The notes under the pieces are model-generated. The model saw only the letters and a program-made list of their open reading frames with translations. It made no database searches and was not told the origin of the DNA. This document shows, piece by piece, positions 8,811 through 17,013 of a stretch of 64,000 bases of DNA. Made by a program: the position numbers and the translations under genes. Origin of the DNA: Adlercreutzia mucosicola DSM 19490 (GTDB taxonomy: Bacteria; Actinomycetota; Coriobacteriia; Coriobacteriales; Eggerthellaceae); assembly GCF_000422625.1 (NCBI RefSeq), contig NZ_AUGK01000003.1:210374-274373 (forward strand). Direction: 5' to 3'. The number at the start of each line of letters is the position of its first letter. The first letter of the stretch is position 1.

Positions 8811-8840
8811 GCCTGGGAAGGTACGTTCCCGGGCTTTTTT
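8811..8840 (+). terminator. Second terminator-like hairpin before the OYE gene
   Basis: GCCTGGGAA and TTCCCGGGC (8811-8832) form a stem followed by TTTTTT. It lies downstream of the palindromic element and about 250 bases before the next start, so it may end read-through or an unrecognised short transcript. Confidence 0.7.
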
Positions 8841-9087
8841 GCGCCTCAGTGCGCCAGCGACGCTTCTACCAGGTATTTCTTTCTCTCATGTTCTGCGCAT
8901 GATATGGCTTCTGGGCCTCAATTTGCAGTTCTCGACGGGATGCGCCCGCGCCGCGCCGGCTCCACAATGGCTCTCGCCGCGAGGCGGGGCGCACCGCTCC
9001 GTCCACGGCTCAGGCAAGAGGGGAGGGGCCGACCGCGCCGCAGAGGACGGCCGGCGGCACGCCTCCGCAGAGGGAGAAAGGGATACC

Positions 9088-11388
9088 ATGACCTCTTCAC
9101 GCACTCCGGGAATTTCACGTCGAAACTTCCTCCTCGGCAGCGGCTTGGCAGCTGCGGCCGCGGCGGGCGCAGGGCTCGTCGGTTGCGCCCCGCAGGCGCC
9201 GGCCGCCGCGCCGGGCGCTGACGACCTGGCCGCCACGGGCGAGGGCGCCGCAACCGCCGGCGAGGGCAACGTCTACGTTTCCATCGCCGAACAGCTGAAT
9301 CCCCAGGACTACGACTACCGCCAGAACTCCGGCGACCTGTCCCAGGTGCTGTCGCCCTGGAAGCTCGGGAACATGGAGTTCTCCAACCGCATCGTGAAGT
9401 CCGCGGCCGGTTCCAACTACGAGAACGGCGGCTGGGACGCCTTCGTGGAGTACTACCGGCGCTTGGCGGCCGGCGGCACCGAGATGATCTGGGTGGAGAA
9501 CTTCGCCCACATCTTCCTGCCCTACAAGAACGCCATCAACGCCAACATCGATGAGTTCACCGACGAGCAGGTGCGCCAGCTCACCGACGCCATCCACGCC
9601 GAGGGCGCGAAGTGCGGCACTCAGACCGACATCATGGGCTCGGCCTTCTACAAGGAGGTGTCGGCCCGCGGTGGCCACGACGCCCAGTACTTCACCCTGG
9701 AGGAAATCGACTACATGGTGGACTCCTACGTGGCGGCCGCCAAGAAGTTCAAGGCCTGGGGCTTCGATGCCTGGGAGCTGAACTGCGCCGGCAACAACCA
9801 GACCCAGTGGTTCTTCTCGAAGTCGCGTAACCACCGCGACGACGAGTACGGCTCCCAGACTTTCGAGAACCGCGTGCGCTTCATCAGTCGCGTCATCGAC
9901 GCCGTGCACGAGGAGGTGGGCGAGGACTTCCCCATCCAGGTGCTCATGGACGCCATCAACGAGTCCGACCAGCTCATCGGCGAGAACGCCGAGTTCAACA
10001 CCGTGGAGGACAACATCGAGATCGCGAAGTTGCTCGAGAAGGCCGGCGTGGCCAGCCTGCACATGCGCCTCGGGCCTCAGGAGCAGCACGCCACGCAGTT
10101 CCTCGGTGACTTGTACTTCGACACCCGCGGCGGTATCGGCTCCACCAGCTTCGGCGGCCAGTTCGACTTCACCCGCCACTTCCAGGGCAAGCTCGTGGCG
10201 AACCACGACGGCTGCGGCCTCATGCTGAACCTGTCGAAGATGTTCAAGGACGCCGTGTCCATTCCCGTGGGCACCGTGACCTACCTCGACCCGGCCCACG
10301 CGCCCGACTTCATGAACCAGGCCATCGCCGACGGCATGTGCGACTTCATGATGATGAACCGCCCGCTGACCGTGGATCCGCAGTACGTGAACAAGCTGAA
10401 GGAAGGGAAGATCGACGAGATTCGCCCCTGCACCCGCTGCTGCCACTGCTGGAACGACACGGTGAAGGGCGACCCCTACTCCACCGAGGGCTTCGGCGGC
10501 TCCTGCTACTGCTGTCGCCTGGATCCCATTCGCGACAACGTGGGCCAGGAAGAGAAGGGCATGCCCGGCTGGTTCGATCCGCCGGCGGGCGAGGGCAGCA
10601 AGAACGTCATGGTTGTGGGCGCCGGTCCTGCCGGCATGGAAGCGGCTCGCATCGCTGCCGAGCGCGGCTACACGGTGACGCTCTACGATAAGAAGAGCTC
10701 CACGGGCGGCATGCTGAGCTTCGCCGCCGCTATCAAGGGCCCGCACCAGAATCTGGAGGACTACAGCGTCTGGAGCCGCGCCGACTTGGAGCGCAAGGGC
10801 GTGAATATCGTGACCGATACCGAGGTGGACGCCGCCTTCATCAAGGAGCAGGCGCCCGACGTGGCCATCCTCGCTTTGGGCGGCGCCCGCGACAGCCTGG
10901 GGCTCGAGGGCGACGGCGAGACCAATGTCATCTCCATCGACGACATCGTGAACGCCGCCGACACTATCGGCCAGAACGTCACCATCGTGGGCGGCAACAT
11001 GCAGGCTACCGACGTGGCGGCCTACCTCATGGAGCAGGGCAAGAACGTGACCATCGTCACGCCGGAGAACGCCAACATGCTGGCGAAGGGCCAGTCCATC
11101 TGGTGCAAGCGGTTCGCGCTGCCCATCCTGTACGCCCACGGCATGAAGGTGTGGCAGGAGTCCGAGCTCGTGAGCGCTGCCGGCGGTGTGGCTACGGTGA
11201 AGACGGCCACGGGCACCGAGACCCCCTATGCCTGCGACACAGTCATCGAGGCCATGGACATGCTGCCGAACAAGGCCATGTTGGACGAGCTTTCCGGCAT
11301 CGAGGCCTACGCGGTGGGCGACTGCGACGATCCCTACAACATCGAGTACGCCATCCGCGCCGGCAACTTCTGCGCCCGGGCCATCTAA
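9088..11388 (+). CDS. Tat-exported Old Yellow Enzyme/2,4-dienoyl-CoA reductase-type flavoprotein
   Basis: A 766-residue exported flavoenzyme. The start is ATG 9088 (MTSSRTPGISRRNFLLGS), a Tat signal with SRRNFL followed by a hydrophobic Ala stretch and a lipobox-like LVGCAP. Residues ~80-440 are the FMN-binding OYE TIM barrel (SPWKLGNMEFSNRIVKSAAG at its start). The Cys cluster CTRCCHCW plus CYCC (~450-480) is the expected 4Fe-4S site. The last ~250 residues carry FAD/NAD(P) Rossmann motifs (VVGAGPAGMEAARIAAERG; TIVGGNMQATDVAAYLMEQG). Cytoplasmic relatives include BaiCD/BaiH and enoate reductases; here the enzyme acts outside the membrane. A LuxR gene lies convergent downstream. Substrate unknown. 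Confidence 0.88.
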   Translation: MTSSRTPGISRRNFLLGSGLAAAAAAGAGLVGCAPQAPAAAPGADDLAATGEGAATAGEGNVYVSIAEQLNPQDYDYRQNSGDLSQVLSPWKLGNMEFSNRIVKSAAGSNYENGGWDAFVEYYRRLAAGGTEMIWVENFAHIFLPYKNAINANIDEFTDEQVRQLTDAIHAEGAKCGTQTDIMGSAFYKEVSARGGHDAQYFTLEEIDYMVDSYVAAAKKFKAWGFDAWELNCAGNNQTQWFFSKSRNHRDDEYGSQTFENRVRFISRVIDAVHEEVGEDFPIQVLMDAINESDQLIGENAEFNTVEDNIEIAKLLEKAGVASLHMRLGPQEQHATQFLGDLYFDTRGGIGSTSFGGQFDFTRHFQGKLVANHDGCGLMLNLSKMFKDAVSIPVGTVTYLDPAHAPDFMNQAIADGMCDFMMMNRPLTVDPQYVNKLKEGKIDEIRPCTRCCHCWNDTVKGDPYSTEGFGGSCYCCRLDPIRDNVGQEEKGMPGWFDPPAGEGSKNVMVVGAGPAGMEAARIAAERGYTVTLYDKKSSTGGMLSFAAAIKGPHQNLEDYSVWSRADLERKGVNIVTDTEVDAAFIKEQAPDVAILALGGARDSLGLEGDGETNVISIDDIVNAADTIGQNVTIVGGNMQATDVAAYLMEQGKNVTIVTPENANMLAKGQSIWCKRFALPILYAHGMKVWQESELVSAAGGVATVKTATGTETPYACDTVIEAMDMLPNKAMLDELSGIEAYAVGDCDDPYNIEYAIRAGNFCARAI

Positions 11389-11463
11389 GTTCCGTCGTTG
11401 CTGACGCAACGACGGGAACGCCGATCTTCGGCGCTACTCCCCTCCCTGCGCCGTTTCGGATGG

Positions 11464-11499
11464 AGGACGCCCCCTGCATTCCCGGGGCGTCCTCTTTTT
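11464..11499. terminator. Terminator between OYE gene and convergent LuxR gene
   Basis: AGGACGCCCC pairs with GGGGCGTCCT (11464-11473/11484-11493), then CTTTTT. It serves the plus-strand reductase best, and may also act on minus-strand transcripts. Confidence 0.85.
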
Positions 11500-11500
11500 G

Positions 11501-12919
11501 TTATCCGGCGAACTTCTCGAAGAGGTCGATGAGATCCTGCTGGGCGTGGACGTCGCACTTGCGGTAGATGTTGGCGATGTGGGTGCCGGCGGTGCCCTTC
11601 GAGATGGTCAGCCGTTCGGCTACCACCTTCAGGGTGCGTCCGCGGGCGAGCAGCTCCAGCACCTCGGTCTCGCGCTCGGTGAGGCCGTGAGCGGCGGCGA
11701 AGGCGGCGCAGCGCTCGCGGTGGACGGCCCCTTCGGCCCGCTCTTCCTGGGACAGCCGCAGCGATTCCTCGAAGAGGCATACCTGGTCCTCGGGGAGCAC
11801 CACGAGGGCCACCACCACAAGAGCTACGATGCAGGCCAGGCCGAGGAAGGCCGCGTGATGGGAGGCATAGGGGAGAATGGCCAGGTTCACAAGGCGTCCC
11901 GCCAACATGGCCGTGTAGGTGACGAGGGCGTAGAGCCCGAAGTAGCGGGCCGGCCGCGCCGACACTTGGGCGGCGAAGGCGGTGAGCACCCAGGCCACCA
12001 GGTTGATGACCTCGAAGCCGGCGCCGACGAGCAGCACCGCCGCCACCCAGAAGGCGCTCGCGCCCCCGTCGGGCAGTGCCAGGATGACGAAGCCGGCTCC
12101 GGCGCAGGGGAGGGCCAGGCGGTAGAAGAAGGCCAGGCCGCCGTGCTTCCGCGCGAAGCCGAGAGCTGCCATGAGCAGCCCTGCTGCTGCGATGTGGCTG
12201 ACGAACAGGGCGACGCTCGACAGGGTGAGGCCGGTGAAGCGGGCGCTCGTGAACACGTCGCAGGTGCGGCACACGATGCCGAGGAGCAGGATGGCCAGCA
12301 GCAGGCGCAGGAAACGCCCGGGCACCTTCTCGGGCGCATCGGGCGCGGCGGCGGTCCGGACTTTCGCCGTCGCGGCGGGACTTGGGGTTGCGCTGGGGCT
12401 TGCTGCGGGCGCGGCCTTCAGGATGAACGCCGCCGAGAGGGGCAGCGCCACCAGTACGAGGGCCTGCCAGAACGCGGCCAGATGCTCGCCGACGAGCAGG
12501 GCGGCGATGGCGATGGCCGAGGCCACGATGGTGGCCAGAGCGATGATGCGGGCGAAGTCGTGCTTGGGGAAGGCGAGGGATGCCAGGCCGTAGAGACAGT
12601 GCAGGGCCCCGCAGAGCAGGCCGCACACCCCGCAGCAGGCGAGGATGACGGCGGGGCTCGGGGCGAGGAAGGCGGCCAACACGAGGCATGCCGCAGCGAC
12701 GAGCAGGGCGTCGGTCGCCGCCGAGAGCGCCTTGAGGTGCCGCTGGGGCACGGCGATGAACGCCACGGCCGAGACCATGCCGCCCGCCAGCACCAGCGCG
12801 ATGGGCGCGAAGATGCCCGGGCCGCCGAGCGGTTCTGTGCCCGTATAGGTCAGTAAGGCGATGAGCCATCCGTGGAACAGGCCGAAGCCGCCGATAAACC
12901 GAATCTCCCGTGTCGTCAT
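11501..12919 (-). CDS. LuxR-type regulator with multi-pass membrane domain
   Basis: A 472-residue protein. ATG 12919 is preceded by GGGAGGGAG at good spacing; an in-frame TTG seven codons upstream is less likely. About twelve hydrophobic segments fill residues 1-385 in an MFS-like arrangement with a Pro/Ala-rich cytoplasmic loop near the middle. The C-terminal ~65 residues are a LuxR helix-turn-helix: LTERETEVLELLARGRTLKV then ISKGTAGTHIANIYRKCDVH. Such membrane-anchored LuxR proteins are abundant in Eggerthellaceae and usually neighbour exported reductases. It is convergent with the OYE gene, which is its likely target, but promoter sharing is not possible in this orientation. Confidence 0.85.
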   Translation of the reverse strand: MTTREIRFIGGFGLFHGWLIALLTYTGTEPLGGPGIFAPIALVLAGGMVSAVAFIAVPQRHLKALSAATDALLVAAACLVLAAFLAPSPAVILACCGVCGLLCGALHCLYGLASLAFPKHDFARIIALATIVASAIAIAALLVGEHLAAFWQALVLVALPLSAAFILKAAPAASPSATPSPAATAKVRTAAAPDAPEKVPGRFLRLLLAILLLGIVCRTCDVFTSARFTGLTLSSVALFVSHIAAAGLLMAALGFARKHGGLAFFYRLALPCAGAGFVILALPDGGASAFWVAAVLLVGAGFEVINLVAWVLTAFAAQVSARPARYFGLYALVTYTAMLAGRLVNLAILPYASHHAAFLGLACIVALVVVALVVLPEDQVCLFEESLRLSQEERAEGAVHRERCAAFAAAHGLTERETEVLELLARGRTLKVVAERLTISKGTAGTHIANIYRKCDVHAQQDLIDLFEKFAG

Positions 12920-13212
12920 GGGAATGCTCCCTCCCCGCAAACCGTTTTGTCGCGCATTCCCCTGTGGTGGCTGCGATCGTCGCTGCCCGCACCTACGGGC
13001 ACGCTGCCGCCTTCCGCACGGCCGGGCTCCCCTTCCCGCACCGCCGCGGAACGCCCCTCATTATACCCGACTCCATCCGCCCCCGGAAAGAAAGGCTCGT
13101 CGGCGCTCTTTAGGCACAATGGTCATCTTGCTTCCTCAAGTCTTCCTGCGCTCTCTTGTTCTGGCCAGGATGCGAAAAATGTCAGTGGGTCACTCTCCTC
13201 TGGGTGGTTTCA
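12920..13212. promoter_or_regulatory. Upstream region of LuxR gene with TATAAT -10
   Basis: On the minus strand GGGTATAAT has its TATAAT at 13060-13065, about 140 bases before the LuxR start, with no clear -35. The rest of the spacer shows no gene. The plus-strand end of the region leads into the abi leader promoter. Confidence 0.5.
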
Positions 13213-13221
13213 TGCTAAAAT

Positions 13222-13280
13222 GAGCGCCAGCAAACCCGGTCGGCCTCTGCTTTGCATGCACACTACCGGGTGGTTTTTTA
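13222..13280 (+). ncRNA. Putative short structured RNA in front of the abi gene (abiF-RNA-like)
   Basis: An extended -10 TGCTAAAAT (13213-13221) predicts a start near 13228. The transcript would then carry ACCCGGT (13234-13240) pairing with ACCGGGT (13265-13271) around a ~24-base loop containing GCATGC, and end at GGTTTTTTA (13272-13280), a terminator shape. It finishes about 20 bases before the abi start. Position, size and self-termination match what is described for abiF RNAs lying upstream of Abi_2 genes; the fold itself was not compared with the covariance model. Confidence 0.55.
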
Positions 13281-13298
13281 TTTGGGGGGGTGCGGGGG

Positions 13299-14240
13299 AT
13301 GAGATATGACAAGCCGTGGCTTTCGTTGGAAGAACAGGCCGATCTGCTGGCTCAGCGCAGCCTCGAGGGGGATAGGGCCGTTGTTATTGAGCATCTGAGA
13401 GACGTTGGCTACTATCGCCTGAGTGGATATTGGCACGTTTTCAAGGACGAAGATGACTCGTTCAGGCCTGGGACAACGTTCGATCGTGTTTGGGGCCTGT
13501 ATGTCTTCGACAGGCAGTTGCGGCTTACTACTCTTGACGCCATCGAACGGGTTGAAGTATTCATGCGCTCGCGATTGGCATACTATCTTGCCGATAAGAC
13601 GGGCGTATTCGGCTACCTGGAAAGGCCGGCGCTTCCTCGTCTTAGTCAAGAGGAATACCTTTCCTTTCTCAAGCGGTGCATGGATTGCTATGGTCGATCA
13701 AGGGAGCCCTTCGCGGATCATTTCCGCAAAGTGTACGGGGATGAGTGCGGCATGCCGCCGTATTGGGTGATGGTCAACCTCATGGAGATGGGGCTGTTGC
13801 TCCGGCTGTACAAGGGTGCTTCCTGCGACATACGAGGTGAGATTGCGTCCGAAGTAGGCGTGACGGCAACGGTGCTCGACTCATGGCTGGTTGCTCTGAA
13901 TACCGTTCGCAATATATGTGCTCATCACAGCAGGCTCTGGAATCGGCCGTTTGGCACGAGGCCGATGATTCCTCGAGCTAAAAACGATGCGCGATGGCAT
14001 GAGCCCTACAAAGTGGAAAGCGACCGTATATTTGGCGTGCTCACGATATTGAGCTGCCTTTTGGAGGTGATAGCGCCAGACACATCATGGCGCTGCCGCC
14101 TGTTCGCGCAACTCGAAGGGCGAACGGAGATGGACATGCTGTCCATGGGTTTCAGACCCGGTTGGCAGGAATGTCCTTTCTGGAAACCCTGGATGCAAGA
14201 TGTTGCCTGGGCTGCAGATCGTCAAGCGACGATCCAATAA
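13299..14240 (+). CDS. Abi_2 family abortive-infection protein (AbiD/AbiF type)
   Basis: A 313-residue protein starting at ATG 13299 after a G-rich stretch. The Abi_2 signature RDVGYYRLSGYW lies at ~29-40, with a second block YVFDRQLRLTTLDAIERVEV at ~70-90. RNICAHHSRLWN (~204-215) is the HEPN-like Rx4-6H motif expected of an RNase active site. Base composition is lower in GC than its neighbours, with rarer codons, which suggests horizontal transfer. Family members abort phage infection or act as toxins restrained by a nearby RNA. It is flanked by the candidate RNA upstream and a strong terminator downstream, so it forms a compact two-part cassette. Confidence 0.88.
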   Translation: MRYDKPWLSLEEQADLLAQRSLEGDRAVVIEHLRDVGYYRLSGYWHVFKDEDDSFRPGTTFDRVWGLYVFDRQLRLTTLDAIERVEVFMRSRLAYYLADKTGVFGYLERPALPRLSQEEYLSFLKRCMDCYGRSREPFADHFRKVYGDECGMPPYWVMVNLMEMGLLLRLYKGASCDIRGEIASEVGVTATVLDSWLVALNTVRNICAHHSRLWNRPFGTRPMIPRAKNDARWHEPYKVESDRIFGVLTILSCLLEVIAPDTSWRCRLFAQLEGRTEMDMLSMGFRPGWQECPFWKPWMQDVAWAADRQATIQ

Positions 14241-14252
14241 GACAGAATGCGG

Positions 14253-14286
14253 AAACGGGCTGGGAAAACATCTTTCCAGCCCGTTT
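14253..14286 (+). terminator. Terminator of the abi gene
   Basis: AAACGGGCTGG (14253-14263) pairs with CCAGCCCGTTT (14276-14286) over a 12-base loop with a T-rich right side. The AT-rich bases that follow could let it act in both directions. Confidence 0.85.
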
Positions 14287-14358
14287 CGTGCGGCGGATTT
14301 AACCCTTTACACCATTGCATTTAAACTTTTAACTTTGAAATGGGAAGTTAAACCGTTC

Positions 14359-14781
14359 TTACGTGTTGGCGGCTTCTACGGCTTGGACGAGGAACTCGGT
14401 GGCGCCAACGCCTGCGGCATCGTCGTAGTACTTCGTGAAGCGGGGGTCGGCGAGGTAGCCGTGGGCGAGGGCGAGGTAGGTGGCGGTGTCGAAGCCGGGG
14501 CCCCAGTGCACGGTGATCCATTTGCGGTGCATGGCCGCCAACTCGGCCGCCTCGGGGCTTGATGGGTCGTCGGTGGCCCGAGCCAGGCGTAGCTGCACCT
14601 TGATGGCCTCTTCCAGCAGCTCTTTGGCGTCCCATTCGTCCCGGGTCAGGTTCATCATGCGCTCGTTGGAGGCGTCGATGGCGTCGTTGCCGTAGCGCTC
14701 GCGGGCCTCGGTGCCGTAGGTCTCCTCGAACTGCTGGAGGCCCTCGCGATTCATGGCCTCGAAGCTGTCTTCAGTGGTCAT
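14359..14781 (-). CDS. Stand-alone TipAS-domain protein
   Basis: A 140-residue protein. ATG 14781 has GAGG nine bases upstream; ATG 14790 would sit on that RBS. It matches the all-helical TipAS antibiotic-recognition domain (FEETYGTEARERYGND; ELAAMHRKWITVHWG; YLADPRFTKYYD), which in TipAL forms the C-terminal ligand domain of a MerR regulator and binds thiopeptides covalently. The DNA-binding part is absent here, as in short TipAS and AlbA-type binding proteins. A role in drug sequestration or ligand sensing is inferred. It stands alone on the minus strand, between the abi cassette and the reductase module. Confidence 0.85.
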   Translation of the reverse strand: MTTEDSFEAMNREGLQQFEETYGTEARERYGNDAIDASNERMMNLTRDEWDAKELLEEAIKVQLRLARATDDPSSPEAAELAAMHRKWITVHWGPGFDTATYLALAHGYLADPRFTKYYDDAAGVGATEFLVQAVEAANT

Positions 14782-15109
14782 AACTCTCATCCTCGTTCCG
14801 TCTGTCGGTTGCCGTCCGCTGTCAGCCGTGCGCTTTTCGCGCTGCGCCTCGCAGTATGCAGCATGACGTAACGGAAAGGTCAAGGCAATCGCCGGCACCC
14901 CTCGGTTGCGAAGTCGTTGGGGCCGGCGAGGTTGGGGCTCTTCGCGGGGGTGGGCGACCGGGAGGTCGCCTCTACGAAGGTGTGTGCCGGGCAACACTTT
15001 GTCCCGGAACGCGACGCAGGGCCGAGAAGATGTCTTCTCGGCCCTGTGTGGGAGAGGCCCCGGCGGGAGGGAGGAAACGCGCCGGGGCCAGAGAGATGAT
15101 CGCGGGATG
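14782..15109. other. Intergenic region with two hairpins
   Basis: No gene seen. GGCGACCGGGAGGTCGCC (14953-14970) is a short dispersed-type palindrome. CAGGGCCGAGAAGA and TCTTCTCGGCCCTG (15017-15046) form a 14-bp perfect stem with a 2-base loop downstream of the minus-strand reductase gene, lacking a T-run. The region probably holds the end of the reductase transcript and the promoter of the TipAS gene. Confidence 0.55.
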
Positions 15110-16795
15110 CTAGGCCTCCAGGTACTGGATGATCTCCTTGGCGCCCGTGACGCCCGAGGCGATGGAGAGGCCGCAGGCGGTGCCGGGGATGTCGTAGTAG
15201 GGGCGGCAGAAGGCGCTGCCCATGTTGAGACCGCCGATGAACAGGCCGCCGATGGGCTTGTTGTCGGCATCGAGCGCGGTCAGGCGGTCGTTGGTGCGGA
15301 TGCCGCCGACGGTGGCCCAGTAGGCCGACTGGTACTCGAACAAGTAGTAGCCCTTGCCGTCCTTGATCTCGGTGAGGAACATGGGGTCCTTGCCGAAGTC
15401 GGCGTCTTCCTTGCTCTGGCAGAACTCGTTGTAGCGCTTCACGGTCTCTTCCAGGTTCGTCAGGCCGAAGGCCTCGGCGCACTCGGCGATGGTGTCGCCC
15501 TTGACGGCCCAGCCCTCGCTCACGGCCGCCTCGAACTGCTCGGGGGCGTGGCTCAGCACGGGGTAGAACATCTCGCGGCCGAAATTCCAGTCGGGCTCGC
15601 CCAGGTGCTTGTACACGCCCTCGGCCACGCAGGCGTCGTAGTACTCCCCGTCGACGAGCACGTAGTAGTTGCCGTTGTTCAAGCCCGCCTGGCCGCTGTA
15701 CACCAGCGGGTCGAAGGCCATGTTCTGCTCGTTCATGAAGCGCTCGCCGGTCTCGTCCACCATGAGGCCGCCGTAGATGGCGAAGCACAGGTTCTCGTTG
15801 TTGAGGTTCCAGTCGGCGTCGTACATGGCGCTGCCGTGCTTCTGGTTGGCGCCGCAGATCTCGTTGCTGATGAGCGCGTAGTAGTTCTCGCAGACCGCGC
15901 CGGCCGCCTCGGCCATGCGGATGCCGTCGCCGGAATTCGTGGGCGTGCCCATGTTGACGAGCGACACGCCGAGGAAGCGGTCGTGGATCATGTCCTCGTT
16001 GGCGCCGAAGCCGCCCGTGGCCAAGAACACCGCCTTGGTGGCGATGGACAGCACCGTGTTGTTGTCGCGGATGGCCTTCACGCCGGCGACGACGCCGTCT
16101 TCAAGCACAACCTCGGTGGCCTCGCAGTTGTAGATGAACGAGCCGCCCATGGCCTCGACGGCGCTCACGATGGGCTGGATGCGCTCCTCGCCCACTTCCA
16201 CGAAGTTGTGCAGGGGCGCCCACTTCAGCGATTCGCCGTACTGCGGGTCGCCGGTGTACTCCACGTAGTTGTAGAAGTGCAGGCCGCAATCGACGAGGCT
16301 CTCGAAAGCCTCGGTGCTGTTGGACAGCAGGTTCTTCAGCAGCTTGGTGTTGGCCGAGCCGCGGGCCCATTCCACGTAGTGGTCGTACAGCGCCCGCTCG
16401 GTGGCGATGGTGATGCCGCTGGCCTTCTGGTTCGAGGTGTTGCAGGCGGCCGGGCCGGACAGGTTCGCCAGGTTGGACGAGGCGCACGACGGCCCCTTCT
16501 CCAGCAGCAGGGGCTTCTTGCCCTCCTTGGCCAGCTTGTAGGCGGCCAGAAGACCGCCGGCGCCGCCGCCCACGACGACGGCATAGGCGCTCGACTCCTC
16601 AACAGGCAGGTCGGCGTAGCGCTCCTGCAGGCCCGAGTCGGCTCCCTCTTCTGCTTCGCCCTGGGTGCTCGCAAGCTTGCTCTGGGCAGGGGCGCAAGCG
16701 GAGAGGGCGCCGGCCGCAGCCAGGGCAATCGACCCGGCGCCGGCCCATTTGAGCAGTCCTCGGCGGGAAATAGACGGCTGGTTCTCCATGGTCAT
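15110..16795 (-). CDS. Tat-exported FAD-dependent fumarate-reductase-family flavoprotein
   Basis: A 561-residue exported reductase. ATG 16795 is preceded by GAGGAGG. The Tat signal has SRRGLLK and a hydrophobic stretch ending in LSACAP (lipobox-like). FAD binding is shown by VVVGGGAGGLLAAYKLAKEG (~72-91) and the C-terminal GGLFIGGLNMGS. The middle part is the fumarate reductase/KSTD-like capping domain, with DETGERFMNEQNM and GGIRTNDR near the active site. This superfamily (Frd/Fcc3/UrdA/Cgr2-type) reduces C=C or related bonds as terminal acceptors. The LuxR gene just upstream on the same strand is the likely regulator. Haem domain and FMN_bind domain are absent, so an external electron donor is needed. 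Confidence 0.87.
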   Translation of the reverse strand: MTMENQPSISRRGLLKWAGAGSIALAAAGALSACAPAQSKLASTQGEAEEGADSGLQERYADLPVEESSAYAVVVGGGAGGLLAAYKLAKEGKKPLLLEKGPSCASSNLANLSGPAACNTSNQKASGITIATERALYDHYVEWARGSANTKLLKNLLSNSTEAFESLVDCGLHFYNYVEYTGDPQYGESLKWAPLHNFVEVGEERIQPIVSAVEAMGGSFIYNCEATEVVLEDGVVAGVKAIRDNNTVLSIATKAVFLATGGFGANEDMIHDRFLGVSLVNMGTPTNSGDGIRMAEAAGAVCENYYALISNEICGANQKHGSAMYDADWNLNNENLCFAIYGGLMVDETGERFMNEQNMAFDPLVYSGQAGLNNGNYYVLVDGEYYDACVAEGVYKHLGEPDWNFGREMFYPVLSHAPEQFEAAVSEGWAVKGDTIAECAEAFGLTNLEETVKRYNEFCQSKEDADFGKDPMFLTEIKDGKGYYLFEYQSAYWATVGGIRTNDRLTALDADNKPIGGLFIGGLNMGSAFCRPYYDIPGTACGLSIASGVTGAKEIIQYLEA

Positions 16796-16947
16796 GTCAT
16801 CCTCCTCAATTGATGGCGTTTCACGCGCCGCGCCTCCGTTCCCTCGGGCAAGGCGTTGCGGCGGTAAGAGAACGATAGGCCACGCCGGGAGGGCGGAAAA
16901 CCTGCCTTTGGATTGATTTATGCCGGAAATTTCCCTCGCGGACCTGT

Positions 16948-16965
16948 CATACCAATGGGTGTATG
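16948..16965. promoter_or_regulatory. Dyad CATAC-N8-GTATG upstream of reductase gene
   Basis: CATACCAATGGGTGTATG is a dyad with 5-bp arms located about 150 bases before the reductase start, between the LuxR gene and the reductase. It is a candidate operator for the adjacent regulator; this is inference from position and symmetry only. Confidence 0.35.
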
Positions 16966-17013
16966 CGCAGCGATGACCAGGGGTTTTACCCCAACGACGG
17001 ACGGGGTGCCTCG

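Noticed and set aside
9115-11409. A 764-codon minus-strand open frame opposite the OYE gene
   Set aside because: Shadow frame created by strong third-position GC; composition is His/Val/Gly-rich and there is no start region or RBS.
15017-15046. 14-bp perfect hairpin after the reductase gene as an intrinsic terminator
   Set aside because: There is no T-run on either strand; it is noted as a hairpin in the intergenic entry instead.
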